Shown here piece after piece: positions 1-6,726 of a DNA stretch of 8,774 nt. The notes below the pieces were generated by a model. The model had not been told where the DNA came from. It worked only from the letters and a program-made list of their open reading frames with translations, and did no database searches. This stretch comes from Lachnospiraceae bacterium (GTDB taxonomy: Bacteria > Bacillota_A > Clostridia > Lachnospirales > Lachnospiraceae), in assembly GCA_024683935.1 (NCBI GenBank), contig JAIKXV010000014.1:1-8774 (forward strand), in the 5' to 3' direction. Every line of letters begins with the position of its first letter. The stretch's first letter is position 1. The position numbers and the translations under genes were made by a program.

Positions 1-137
1 TGATAGTGGAGCTTCTCCACCGCCGCTTCTATCTTCTCTTTGTTTCTCGGAAGGACATTGCCGCCATTTAAGTATTTTGAAATGGTGGCAAGGGACAACC
101 CCGTCTCGTTCCGTATGTCTTTTATGGTTGATGGCAT
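1..137 (-). CDS. LacI-family transcriptional regulator, N-terminal part (cut by window edge)
   Basis: The ATG is at 137-135 and the frame stays open to the window edge, giving 45 codons. The translation begins MPSTIKDIRNETGLSLATIS and continues KYLNGGNVLPRNKEKIEAAV before reaching EKLHY. This is the typical LacI/GalR helix-turn-helix: residues about 4-12 form the first helix, LSLATISKYLNG is the turn plus recognition helix, and a third helix follows. The hinge and sugar-binding domain lie outside the window. The gene starts 59 bp after the aldo/keto reductase stop, on the same strand, so it is probably the last gene of the operon and controls it through the operators near 6658-6726. Its own ribosome site is weak: AAAAGTGAT lies just upstream, and an AAGGA supplied by the dispersed repeat is about 14 nt away. 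That fits low-level, coupled expression. The family is certain; the effector is unknown, a fucose-pathway intermediate being a guess. Confidence 0.9.
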   Translation of the reverse strand, partial: MPSTIKDIRNETGLSLATISKYLNGGNVLPRNKEKIEAAVEKLHY

Positions 138-149
138 ATCACTTTTAAG

Positions 150-176
150 GATCCTTCGCTCACGCTCAGGATGACA
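150..176 (-). repeat. Dispersed palindromic repeat, copy A
   Basis: This 27-nt element lies between the aldo/keto reductase and the lacI gene. Read on the gene strand it starts TGTCATCCTGAGCG and ends GCGAAGGATC. The outer arms ATCCT and AGGAT pair. Copies B (3903-3928) and C (6839-6864) share the same ends, orientation and outer stem. The inner GCTCACGC (158-165, plus strand) recurs at 181-188, so the copy may carry a partial flanking duplication. No T-run follows it, so it is not a normal intrinsic terminator. Confidence 0.8.
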
Positions 177-196
177 ATGTGCTCACGCAGTTTTTA

Positions 197-1198
197 TTAC
201 TGAACAATAACTCCGTCTTCGTCCCAGAGGTCGTGCCAGTCATTTGCTCCGGGCCACAGGAATACCTGACCCTTGACAAGGCGGTTATTCTTTTCCATGG
301 TTCCGATGATCTTCATCTCGTCATCTGAAAGAGGATCCTCGGTCACACACTTCAGATTTGCAACATAATTGTGGATGGAGAAGGGTATTGCCATCTCTCC
401 TCTCTGCTGTGCCCACTTTAAGCAGATGAGAGCGGGATGAACGCCGTGATTCTTTGCGATCTCCACAAGCTCGGGCTCTGCCATATCGTTGATATCGGTC
501 TCCACTATATCCCTTTCAGGACGTCTCGGGCTTCCGAGAGGCATATATCCTACAGGCTGGATCTTGTGATCTACCAGATACTGCATCAGCTCATTCTGCT
601 GGAAGCAGGGATGGATCTCCAGCTCGCAGGCTGCAGGGATCTCGCTGAGCTTGGGAAGCACTGCCTCAAGCTTCGGTATCGTCAGGTTTGATATACCTAT
701 ATTTCTTACCAGGCCCTGCTTCTTTAATTCCGCAATCTGCTCGTAGGTATCACAGAATTCGTCAACAGAGAAAGGCTTTGAATCCGGATTTCTGGAATCC
801 ACATCACAGTGGGGTGCATGATAATTCGGGAAAGGCCAGTGAATATAATACATATCCACATAGTCCAGCTTCAGGTCGGAAAGGCTCTTCTTCAGCGCTT
901 CGCCAACCTTCCTGTGCATATCATTCCACACCTTGGTCATGATGAAGAGCTCGTCCCTCTTCACAACCTTATCATCCAGTATCTTTTTCAGTACGTCTCC
1001 GATAAGGTTCTCATTTCCGTAGCATGCGGCGCAGTCCACATTTCTGTATCCTGCCCTGATGGCGCCGTCAACCGCTTTCGCAACATCATCCGCGCTGACC
1101 CTGTCGGAGCCGAAGGTTCCGAGACCTATACAGGGAACCTCTTCTCCCGTATAAAATTTCACCTTCGGTACCAGTTCCGGATTAACAAATTCTGACAT
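197..1198 (-). CDS. Aldo/keto reductase (candidate aldehyde or ketose reductase)
   Basis: This 333-residue protein is a (beta/alpha)8 aldo/keto reductase, a cytosolic NAD(P)H-dependent carbonyl reductase. The catalytic tetrad is visible: Asp55 and Tyr60 in NVDCAACYGNE, Lys89 in MTKVWND, and His120 in YIHWPF. The GLGTFG start of the barrel (25-30) and the GISNL segment (168-172) also fit. The C-terminal cofactor motif is unusual. The family's usual IPKS...R, which binds the 2'-phosphate of NADPH, reads IPFSIHNYVANLK (271-283), so the expected lysine and arginine are missing. The length is close to the usual 280-330. AAGGAGG lies 7 nt before the ATG, and GatD ends 38 bp upstream. In this operon a natural job would be reducing the aldehyde from aldol cleavage, for example L-lactaldehyde to 1,2-propanediol, or reducing a sugar to a polyol. 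Family membership is firm; the substrate is inferred from context only. Confidence 0.93.
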   Translation of the reverse strand: MSEFVNPELVPKVKFYTGEEVPCIGLGTFGSDRVSADDVAKAVDGAIRAGYRNVDCAACYGNENLIGDVLKKILDDKVVKRDELFIMTKVWNDMHRKVGEALKKSLSDLKLDYVDMYYIHWPFPNYHAPHCDVDSRNPDSKPFSVDEFCDTYEQIAELKKQGLVRNIGISNLTIPKLEAVLPKLSEIPAACELEIHPCFQQNELMQYLVDHKIQPVGYMPLGSPRRPERDIVETDINDMAEPELVEIAKNHGVHPALICLKWAQQRGEMAIPFSIHNYVANLKCVTEDPLSDDEMKIIGTMEKNNRLVKGQVFLWPGANDWHDLWDEDGVIVQ

Positions 1199-1236
1199 CT
1201 TTTTCCTCCTTATTCTGAAATAGCTTTATCCGCTTT

Positions 1237-2286
1237 TTATCCTTCGCTGTCTATCAGTATCTTTCCCTTTACGGCGCCGGGCGTCTTGTAGAGTTCAAAG
1301 GCTTCGGCGATCCTGCTCAAAGGATATTTCTTAAATATGAGACCTTCGTCATATCTTAACTTTCCGTTTCCGTAATACTCTCCGGTCAGGCTCCATTCAT
1401 GTCCCGGGAAAGGGGCGGAATAGCTCATCCAGGATCCGGTCAGGTTGAATTCCTTACGGTTCATGTTTTCCCATTCTGAAACGCTGAATGTGAGGTCCTT
1501 TGTGGGAGTTCCCACAAAGCACATCTCAGCCTTATTGGCTGCAAGCGCGAAGGCCATCTTCATGGTGATGGTATTTCCTGCCGTCTCATATACATAGTCG
1601 AAACCATGTCCGCCGGTCAGGGCCATTGCCTGTTCCATAAAGTCCTTATCAAGAGTATTTATGCCGTCGTCCGCACCCATCTTCTTTGCGAATTCCAGCT
1701 TCTCCGGTACTATGTCAAATACCACGATCTTCTTTGCATCAAAGACGCGGAGCCAGTTTACGAGAAGTACTCCTATGGTTCCTGTTCCGAGAACCGCCAC
1801 ATACTTTCCGGCTTTGTAATTTACCCTTTCAAGTCCGTGAAGGGCTATCGTTGTGGGCTCAAAAAGCGCGCCCTGCTCGAATGAAACACCGTCTGCTATG
1901 GGTACTGCGTTCATCTCGGGCACACATACATATTCCGCAAAGGATCCCTGCTGACGGGAGCCTATGAAGCTGTAGTGCTTGCAGAGGGAATAATTGCCTG
2001 TCTGACAGTCGGCACATTCCATGCAGGGTACCAAAGGCACTCCCGCAACCCTGTCGCCGGGCTTGAATCTGGTAACACCCTCTCCGACCTTGTCTATGGT
2101 TCCGGAGAATTCGTGACCGATCACATTGGGATAGAAATGGCAGGCATCGGCATTTACTCTCGGTACGTCAGATCCGCAGATACCCGTGTACTTTACCTTT
2201 ACCCTGACCTCGCCCGCTTTGGGTTCGGGATCAGCCATGTCCTCGTATCTTATATCATTAGGTGCGTAGATTACTCCTGCTTTCAT
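1237..2286 (-). CDS. gatD: Zinc-dependent medium-chain dehydrogenase, GatD-like (galactitol-1-phosphate 5-dehydrogenase family)
   Basis: This 349-residue protein is a cytosolic zinc alcohol/polyol dehydrogenase. Catalytic zinc ligands are Cys37 (GICGSD), His58 (IGHEFSG) and Glu143 (LFEPTT). The structural zinc site is Cys88, Cys91, Cys94 and Cys102. The Rossmann motif GTGTIG is at 167-172, and Asp191 at the end of the next strand suggests a preference for NAD over NADP. Stretches such as CGSDVPR, YPNVIGHEFSG, FIGSRQQGSFAEY and GSWMSYSAPFPGHEW resemble E. coli GatD, which oxidises galactitol 1-phosphate to tagatose 6-phosphate. No galactitol PTS is present here, so the natural substrate may be another polyol or polyol phosphate, such as fucitol, or an alcohol end product. 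AAAGGAGGA precedes the ATG by about 5 nt. The kinase stop lies 68 bp upstream. The symbol reflects homology, not proven function. Confidence 0.85.
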   Translation of the reverse strand: MKAGVIYAPNDIRYEDMADPEPKAGEVRVKVKYTGICGSDVPRVNADACHFYPNVIGHEFSGTIDKVGEGVTRFKPGDRVAGVPLVPCMECADCQTGNYSLCKHYSFIGSRQQGSFAEYVCVPEMNAVPIADGVSFEQGALFEPTTIALHGLERVNYKAGKYVAVLGTGTIGVLLVNWLRVFDAKKIVVFDIVPEKLEFAKKMGADDGINTLDKDFMEQAMALTGGHGFDYVYETAGNTITMKMAFALAANKAEMCFVGTPTKDLTFSVSEWENMNRKEFNLTGSWMSYSAPFPGHEWSLTGEYYGNGKLRYDEGLIFKKYPLSRIAEAFELYKTPGAVKGKILIDSEG

Positions 2287-2354
2287 AATTCCTCCTTTAT
2301 TTTCACCTCATCAGCCGGCTTCTCCTTTATGTGAAGCCTTTTCAATGGGGAAGT
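2287..2354 (-). other. Kinase-gatD spacer with small hairpin and strong RBS
   Basis: This 68-bp gap holds a perfect 6-bp inverted repeat, GGCTTC (2317-2322) with GAAGCC (2333-2338), around a 10-nt loop. The loop carries an AAAGGA on the gene strand. The real gatD ribosome site, AAAGGAGGA, lies closer to the ATG. There is no T-run after the hairpin, so read-through into gatD is expected. It could tune mRNA stability, but that is speculative. Confidence 0.4.
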
Positions 2355-3866
2355 TTACTGGTTCCTGTGCATCAGGTTCTTAAGATCCTCGTACAGTTCC
2401 CGGTAAATCTCGTAATTCCTGTCGTAAACCTCTTTATTTGCGGGATCCGGTTCATGATGTCTCGTGGTATGAACTGTTAAGGATACCGCTTCTTCAAAGC
2501 TCTTATATACTCCGGTTCCCACGCCTGCAAGTATCGCAGCCCCGAGGGAGGTTTCAGTTCCGGAGTGGCAGACGGTAATGGGTTTACCCGTAACATCCGA
2601 CTTTATCTGAGTCCATATCTTCGCCATGGATGCTCCTCCCATGGCACGAAGCTCCTTTACCTCTCCGCCGCACTTTTCGGCGATCTCAAGGTTATGCCTC
2701 AGCGCAAAGGCTCCGCCCTCCATGGCTGACCTGATAAAATGTCCCTTGGTCTTGGTGAAATCTATTCCGTACCAAACCCCCTTTGCCTTCGGATCCCAGA
2801 TGGGAGAACGCTCTCCCGCCATATAGGGAAGGAATACGAGACCGTCAGATCCCGGAACCACCTTTTCCGCCAGCTCGTTAAACTGGGCTACGTCACTTAA
2901 GTTCCTTTCTTTTTCAAGTGTTCTCTCATAATCACCGAAATTCGCGGTGATCCAGCGCATCACTCCGGCACCGCCGGTGGTTCCTCCCTGAAGCAGCCAC
3001 TTGTCGGGCACCACATGGAAGCTCAATATAAGGGACGGATCAGCCGCATAGTGATCGAGGCAGATGCTCATGCCTCCTGCCTGTCCTCCCTGCTCCTGTG
3101 TCTCTCCGGCATTTAATACTCCTGTTCCCAGGGTTCCGCAGGCCGCATCCAGGCCTCCGGCCACAACCGGCGTGCCTTCCTTTAATCCGGTGAGGGCCGC
3201 CGCTTCCTTCGTGACTTTTCCCACCACTTCGTGGCAGGGGAATATCTCCGGCAGGAAGTCCATCGGGATGTCCAGATCCCGGGCCATGTCCTTATCCCAG
3301 GTTCCCTTCCTCATATCGAAACAGGAAAATCCGTATCCCTGGGAGATATCCTGGGTAACAGTACCTGTAAGCCTGTATACGATAAAGCTGTTGGACTGAA
3401 GGATATACCTGATCTTTTTATACTCATCAGGATGATTTCTTCTATACCAGATTATCTTCGCCGTGGAATAGCTGGGCTGCAGGCTGTTGCCCGAAAGAGA
3501 AAAGATCTTTTCATCCAGGCTTTCCCTTAACTCCCTGCAGATGTCCTCGGATCTGGTATCCATCCAGATAGGGGTGTTCATAAGGCACTTTCCGTCCTTA
3601 TCCACCGCTATCGCTGACCAGCTCTGTCCGTCAGTTCCCACGCCGGCAATGTCCGCGGGATCGATGCCGCTTTTCTCTATCAGCTTCTTTGTGCTGCTGC
3701 AGACCGCATCCCACCATTCGTCCGGGTTCTGCTCGGCCCAGCCCTCATGGGGATAATAAACCTTGTATTCTCCGGTCTCGGTCGCTATTACCGTGCCTTC
3801 TCTGTCAAAAAGGACGATCTTGCAGGAGCTGGTTCCTATGTCTATTCCCAAAAGATATGCTGACAT
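2355..3866 (-). CDS. FGGY-family carbohydrate kinase (candidate ketose kinase)
   Basis: This 503-residue FGGY kinase has the two-domain actin-like fold and transfers phosphate from ATP to a sugar. The N-terminal phosphate loop is GIDIGTSSCK (7-16). WAEQNPDEWW (43-52) and WMDTR (101-105) are typical of the XylB branch. The catalytic base is Asp240 in AGGLDAACG. The C-terminal adenosine-binding parts are GGASMAKIWTQIKSDVTG (410-427) and GTETSLGAAILAG (436-448). The usual xylulokinase glycine motif, like SLGTSG, is replaced by EQGGQAGGMSI (258-268). The sequence looks closer to XylB than to E. coli FucK. Between isomerase and aldolase genes, a role making the ketose 1-phosphate (such as L-fuculose 1-phosphate or D-ribulose phosphate) is likely but inferred. 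The start has AAAGGA about 10 nt upstream. The 115-bp gap before it contains repeat B. Confidence 0.88.
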   Translation of the reverse strand: MSAYLLGIDIGTSSCKIVLFDREGTVIATETGEYKVYYPHEGWAEQNPDEWWDAVCSSTKKLIEKSGIDPADIAGVGTDGQSWSAIAVDKDGKCLMNTPIWMDTRSEDICRELRESLDEKIFSLSGNSLQPSYSTAKIIWYRRNHPDEYKKIRYILQSNSFIVYRLTGTVTQDISQGYGFSCFDMRKGTWDKDMARDLDIPMDFLPEIFPCHEVVGKVTKEAAALTGLKEGTPVVAGGLDAACGTLGTGVLNAGETQEQGGQAGGMSICLDHYAADPSLILSFHVVPDKWLLQGGTTGGAGVMRWITANFGDYERTLEKERNLSDVAQFNELAEKVVPGSDGLVFLPYMAGERSPIWDPKAKGVWYGIDFTKTKGHFIRSAMEGGAFALRHNLEIAEKCGGEVKELRAMGGASMAKIWTQIKSDVTGKPITVCHSGTETSLGAAILAGVGTGVYKSFEEAVSLTVHTTRHHEPDPANKEVYDRNYEIYRELYEDLKNLMHRNQ

Positions 3867-3883
3867 TTATCTTCATTCCTTTC

Positions 3884-3900
3884 GTTTTGTTTCACAAAAC
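3884..3900. repeat. Short perfect inverted repeat upstream of the kinase RBS
   Basis: GTTTTGT (3884-3890) and ACAAAAC (3894-3900) are perfect 7-bp arms around TTC. It lies between repeat B and the kinase ribosome site. The arms are AT-rich and there is no T-run beyond, so a terminator is unlikely. It could be a small mRNA hairpin or a protein site. Confidence 0.45.
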
Positions 3901-3902
3901 AA

Positions 3903-3928
3903 GATTCTTCGCTGCGCTCAGAATGACA
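3903..3928 (-). repeat. Dispersed palindromic repeat, copy B
   Basis: This 26-nt copy in the gatY-kinase gap reads TGTCATTCTGAG at its gene-strand start and GCGAAGAATC at its end. The outer stem is ATTCT/AGAAT, where copies A and C have ATCCT/AGGAT. Both arms change together, which supports a folded hairpin. A tandem array of related 21-nt units lies directly upstream on the gene strand (3932-3985). This core resembles a short repeat that I recall as widespread across unrelated bacterial genomes; a genome search would confirm that. Confidence 0.85.
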
Positions 3929-3931
3929 AAA

Positions 3932-3985
3932 ACTTTCACTCAGAATTACAAAGCTTTCACTCTGAATGGTAAAGCTTTTATTCAG
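3932..3985 (-). repeat. Degenerate 21-nt tandem units joined to repeat B
   Basis: On the gene strand, unit b (3973-3953) is TTTACCATTCAGAG then TGAAAGC, and unit c (3952-3932) is TTTGTAATTCTGAG then TGAAAGT. A partial unit a (3985-3974) is CTGAATAAAAGC and overlaps the gatY stop codon. The next phase is repeat B itself, starting TTTTGTCATTCTGAG. The units are therefore degenerate versions of the first half of the dispersed repeat, spaced by 21 nt. Confidence 0.65.
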
Positions 3986-4827
3986 GCCTTGCCGTCGCAG
4001 CCGCAGACCTTCATCCTGTATTCCACCTGGGCTTTAACTGCCTTCATTGCGGCCTCTCCGATCTTCTTCGGATCTATAATGGAATCATCCGCAGCCAAAA
4101 GCTCTCTTGTAGCCTTCAGATATGCCTGACGGAGCTCGGTCGCAAAGTTCACCTTGCACATGCCACGCTTTACGCAGTCCTTTACATCATCATCCGAAAG
4201 ACCTGATGATCCGTGAAGCACAAGGGGTATGCTTACCACTGCCTTTACCTCTGTGATCCTCGGCGTGTTGAGTACAGGCTTCTCCTTATATACTCCGTGG
4301 GCTGTTCCTATGCCGATGGCAAGGGAATCCACCTGTGTTTCCTCTACAAAGCGCTTTGCCTCATCGGGATCCGTGTAGGCCGACTCCTTTGACTCCGTGT
4401 CGTCCTCTTTTCCGCCCACCTTTCCAAGCTCCGCTTCCACGGGAACTCCGCAGGCTCTTCCCACATCAGCCACACTCTTTGAAAGAGCGATATTTGCTTC
4501 CAAATCCAACTTTGATCCGTCTATCATTACCGAACCGTAGCCCACCTGAATGGCTTTTACCGCCATGTCAAAGCTTGAACCGTGATCTAAATGCAGGCAT
4601 ACCGGAACAGATGCCTTTTCAGCCTCAGCCCTTGTGATGGCTGCAAAGGTTTCCAGGCTGGCGTACTTTACCGTACCCGGTGTGGTCTGTATCATAACGG
4701 GGCTCCTCAGTTCCTCGGCAGCCGCTATGATAGCTCTTATCATCTCCATATTCTCGGCGTTAAATGCGCCTACTGCATATCCGCCCTTCTGGGCTTCGCT
4801 CAGCATTTCATATGATGTTGTGTACAT
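3982..4827 (-). CDS. gatY: Class II ketose-(bis)phosphate aldolase, GatY/KbaY type
   Basis: This 281-residue zinc-dependent class II aldolase forms a cytosolic (beta/alpha)8 barrel and cleaves a ketose phosphate to DHAP plus an aldehyde. Asp81 is the expected catalytic acid and His82 a zinc ligand in HLDHGSS (79-85). The other zinc histidines are His177 (GTAHGVY) and His205 (LHGSSG). VEAELGKVGGKEDD (130-143) and KVNFATEL (225-232) are family segments, and the end CGCDGKA is nearly that of E. coli GatY (CGCEGRA). The length matches the 284 residues of GatY. E. coli GatY/KbaY cut tagatose 1,6-bisphosphate and need the GatZ/KbaZ partner, encoded just upstream here (44-bp gap). In this operon it occupies the place expected for FucA, so it may act on a 6-deoxyketose 1-phosphate; that is inference. 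AAAGGA lies 9 nt before the ATG. Confidence 0.9.
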   Translation of the reverse strand: MYTTSYEMLSEAQKGGYAVGAFNAENMEMIRAIIAAAEELRSPVMIQTTPGTVKYASLETFAAITRAEAEKASVPVCLHLDHGSSFDMAVKAIQVGYGSVMIDGSKLDLEANIALSKSVADVGRACGVPVEAELGKVGGKEDDTESKESAYTDPDEAKRFVEETQVDSLAIGIGTAHGVYKEKPVLNTPRITEVKAVVSIPLVLHGSSGLSDDDVKDCVKRGMCKVNFATELRQAYLKATRELLAADDSIIDPKKIGEAAMKAVKAQVEYRMKVCGCDGKA

Positions 4828-4871
4828 ATATGTCGATCCTTTCTAAGCTTTTATCAGCGCGATGACTGTTT

Positions 4872-6173
4872 TCAGTACGCTGCGTACTCGTAATCCCGCA
4901 TGTATTCCGCTGCTCCGGCCATGGCCAGTTCCTTCGGATCAGCCTTTATCTCGCCGCTGCAGATCCTGTCGTACTGCTTCGGCATATACTGGTGAAGGAT
5001 GTTCATCGCAATGGGATATTTCCTTAAGTTTGCAAAGAGCTTTTCGATCGCCTTTTCCTGCTCTTCTCCGCCGATATAATATCTGGCTCTGTCGGAGTAG
5101 CTGTACTTTCTGGCCAGTGCCTGCTGTTTCTCGTCTCCGTGGTAGTGCTTCTTCCAGTTGTCCGGATTCTCCACCATGGCTTTCTCCAGGACTTCCATAA
5201 AGTGTGCCTGTTCAGCCTCGGGCACCAGCTCCTTCTCTATCATGGAAAGTGCAAACAGGGCTTCTCTCAGGCCATATGTCAGTGCCGGACCCACCTTGAG
5301 GATCGCTATTCCGTCCTCAACCATTTTCTTCAGGCACTCCTTCGTCTGGTAATCCGTGGAATGTCCTTCAAATACGATGTCCGGATAGTCCTTTAATTTG
5401 CCGCAGAGATCTGACGCATTGTCCCTGTCATAGTAGAATACCTGCTCATCGCCGAATTCCACTCCGGGCTGTACCACAACAGCGATCACATCCTTGAAAG
5501 CATCGCCCACGCCGGCTTTTTCAAAGCAGGCTTTGTAGGTATCAACCGTATCCGCAAAGGCTTCCTTTTTGGTAACCGCAAGGGAATCCTCTTCTTCCTG
5601 TGATCCTCCGGGGATAGGAACCTCGGATCCTATGATAAATACCGGTCTCATGGCGTCGGGCTTCTCAGCCTTCAGATCTTCATAGGCCTTCATGCAGACC
5701 TTGTAAAGACGTACGCCTCTCTCGGCTATCACTTCGGTGGACAGCATTCCTTCCGGATCGTCAGCCACCTTCATGCTGGTATCTAAATGTATCTTCGTGA
5801 ATCCGGCTCTGGTGTATGCGTAAACTAAATCTTCCGAATTCTTCATTGCCTCTTTTTCGGGCAGCGACTGCCAGGTAAGGGGTCCTAAGTGGTCTCCTCC
5901 GAGTATCAGCATGTCTTCGGACACACCAACGCTCTCAGCCAGATCCTTTACGTATTTGTAAAAGTCTGCGGGCTTCATTCCGGTGTACCCGCCGAACTGA
6001 TTGACCTGATTGGCTGTTGCTTCTATAAGAACCTGCTTTCCCGTTTCTTTGGCACGGAGAAGCGCAGCCTCCAGCACCAGCTTATTGGCCGTACAGTATG
6101 AAGGGATACCGCAAAGGCTGCCCTTCTTTCTGTTTTCTATCATTTCCCTCAAAGGATGAATATTACTTGGCAT
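4872..6173 (-). CDS. gatZ: GatZ/KbaZ-family protein (tagatose-bisphosphate aldolase partner subunit or sugar-phosphate epimerase)
   Basis: This 433-residue protein is full length for PF08013 (E. coli GatZ has 420). Conserved blocks are LIEATANQVNQFGGYTGM (49-66), LGGDHLGP (91-98), KIHLDTSM (127-134), GSEVPIPGG (182-190), VVQPGVEF (233-240), EGHSTDYQT (269-277) and LKVGPALTYGLREALFAL (292-309). In E. coli the protein stabilises and activates GatY/KbaY without being the catalytic aldolase. Another member of the family was reported to be a D-tagatose 6-phosphate 4-epimerase in Agrobacterium, so an enzymatic role is possible. Its acidic and histidine-rich blocks are intact, so it does not look degraded. 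The start codon overlaps the end of fucU by 11 bp and an AAAGGTG lies inside fucU, which suggests translational coupling. gatY follows after 44 bp, which favours a GatYZ pair. Confidence 0.9.
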   Translation of the reverse strand: MPSNIHPLREMIENRKKGSLCGIPSYCTANKLVLEAALLRAKETGKQVLIEATANQVNQFGGYTGMKPADFYKYVKDLAESVGVSEDMLILGGDHLGPLTWQSLPEKEAMKNSEDLVYAYTRAGFTKIHLDTSMKVADDPEGMLSTEVIAERGVRLYKVCMKAYEDLKAEKPDAMRPVFIIGSEVPIPGGSQEEEDSLAVTKKEAFADTVDTYKACFEKAGVGDAFKDVIAVVVQPGVEFGDEQVFYYDRDNASDLCGKLKDYPDIVFEGHSTDYQTKECLKKMVEDGIAILKVGPALTYGLREALFALSMIEKELVPEAEQAHFMEVLEKAMVENPDNWKKHYHGDEKQQALARKYSYSDRARYYIGGEEQEKAIEKLFANLRKYPIAMNILHQYMPKQYDRICSGEIKADPKELAMAGAAEYMRDYEYAAY

Positions 6174-6618
6174 CTTTTACTACACCTTTCTGCAGCATAA
6201 CATTTGCGTATACAGCAGACTCTCCGCTGGCTACAACACAGTATGCATTCTTCTGTACTTCTTCATAGAACTTGAATCTCTCTATATGTCCGATGGCCTT
6301 CTCGCCTCTCTCGTCATGCTTGGCAACGATCTTTGCATATTCGTCCCAGATGGGAGTTGCGATCTTGCCTACATCCTGGGGCATGAGCTCCATAAGATTT
6401 ACAGGATGCTCCACATATTCATCAAGGGGCATCACCGTAAGGATGGCATCTAACAGTTCAGGCACTCCGTGTCCGTCAGCCCTTACAACTATCGCGTTCT
6501 TTCCCATAGTCTCTGCGGGAAAATTTCCGTCTCCGATAACGATCACATCGCTGTGTCCCATCTCGTTAAGAACTCCTAAAAGTTCGGGTGAAAGAATCTT
6601 TGGAATACCTTTAAGCAT
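6163..6618 (-). CDS. fucU: L-fucose mutarotase (FucU/RbsD family)
   Basis: This 151-residue protein belongs to the FucU/RbsD family of pyranose mutarotases and interconverts alpha and beta L-fucose so that the isomerase gets its preferred anomer. It aligns along its whole length with E. coli FucU (140 residues): LSPELLGVLNEMGHSD (9-24) with His22, the family's catalytic histidine; RADG (46-49); IERFKFYE (112-119); and SGESAVYANVMLQKGV (131-146) with Tyr137 at the expected tyrosine position. The extra residues lie mainly in the middle, near HPVNLMELMPQDVG. AAGGAGGA is 4 nt before the ATG, the strongest ribosome site in the window. It is the first gene after the operator-bearing promoter, so its mRNA leader is about 110 nt. 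Its last 11 bp overlap gatZ. FucU rather than RbsD is chosen on these motifs and on the nearby fucI. Confidence 0.93.
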   Translation of the reverse strand: MLKGIPKILSPELLGVLNEMGHSDVIVIGDGNFPAETMGKNAIVVRADGHGVPELLDAILTVMPLDEYVEHPVNLMELMPQDVGKIATPIWDEYAKIVAKHDERGEKAIGHIERFKFYEEVQKNAYCVVASGESAVYANVMLQKGVVKDAK

Positions 6619-6657
6619 GATGTCCTCCTTCTTAGATACTATATCTGCTTTTGCTGT

Positions 6658-6669
6658 AATAACGTTTCG
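6658..6669. promoter_or_regulatory. Candidate second LacI-family operator (imperfect)
   Basis: AATAACGTTTCG matches 9 of 12 positions of the perfect site at 6715-6726, with an intact AACGTTTCG half. It lies in the fucU leader, downstream of the second -10 box. Its centre is 57 bp from the perfect site, a spacing that could allow a looped or cooperative repressor complex. Confidence 0.6.
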
Positions 6670-6685
6670 CCTGTCAACTGCCTAC

Positions 6686-6714
6686 ATTATAAGCATTTTA
6701 TCATAATCTCAGCG
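6686..6714 (-). promoter_or_regulatory. Possible second promoter for fucU (P2)
   Basis: A perfect -10 box TATAAT occupies 6691-6686 on the gene strand, preceded by ATGC as in the upstream promoter (GTGC TTATAAT). The -35 is poor: CTGAGA (6712-6707, 15-nt spacer) matches 4 of 6 and the 17-nt position matches only 1. It could be a weak or activator-free promoter, or a decayed duplicate of the first. Confidence 0.4.
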
Positions 6715-6726
6715 CGAAACGTTTCG
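6715..6726. promoter_or_regulatory. LacI-family operator, perfect palindrome
   Basis: CGAAACGTTTCG is a perfect 12-bp palindrome with the central CG typical of LacI/GalR sites. It starts about 10 bp downstream of the P1 -10 box, covering the expected early transcribed region, so binding should block initiation. It differs symmetrically from a CcpA cre site: G instead of A/T at position 5 and C instead of G at position 6 from the centre. The regulator encoded at 137-1 is the natural candidate. Confidence 0.85.

Noticed and set aside
3884..3928. Inverted repeats in the gatY-kinase gap as an operon-splitting terminator
   Set aside because: Neither hairpin is GC-rich and followed by a T-run on the gene strand, so transcription probably continues into the kinase.
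3689..4129. Plus-strand 146-codon open frame crossing the kinase-gatY gap
   Set aside because: It is antisense at both ends, and its middle is translated from repeat B. No family resemblance.
6672..6677. Perfect TTGACA -35 box on the gene strand upstream of fucU
   Set aside because: At 17 nt the -10 position reads GCAAAA, and the nearest TATAGT is 28 nt away, too far for a normal promoter.
6272..6706. Plus-strand 144-codon frame opposite fucU
   Set aside because: Antisense to conserved fucU and running through the promoter region; no supporting ribosome site or domain.
6715..6726. The palindrome as a CcpA catabolite-repression (cre) site
   Set aside because: The centre fits LacI-family sites in general, but positions 5 and 6 from the centre differ symmetrically from the cre consensus, so a local regulator is more likely.
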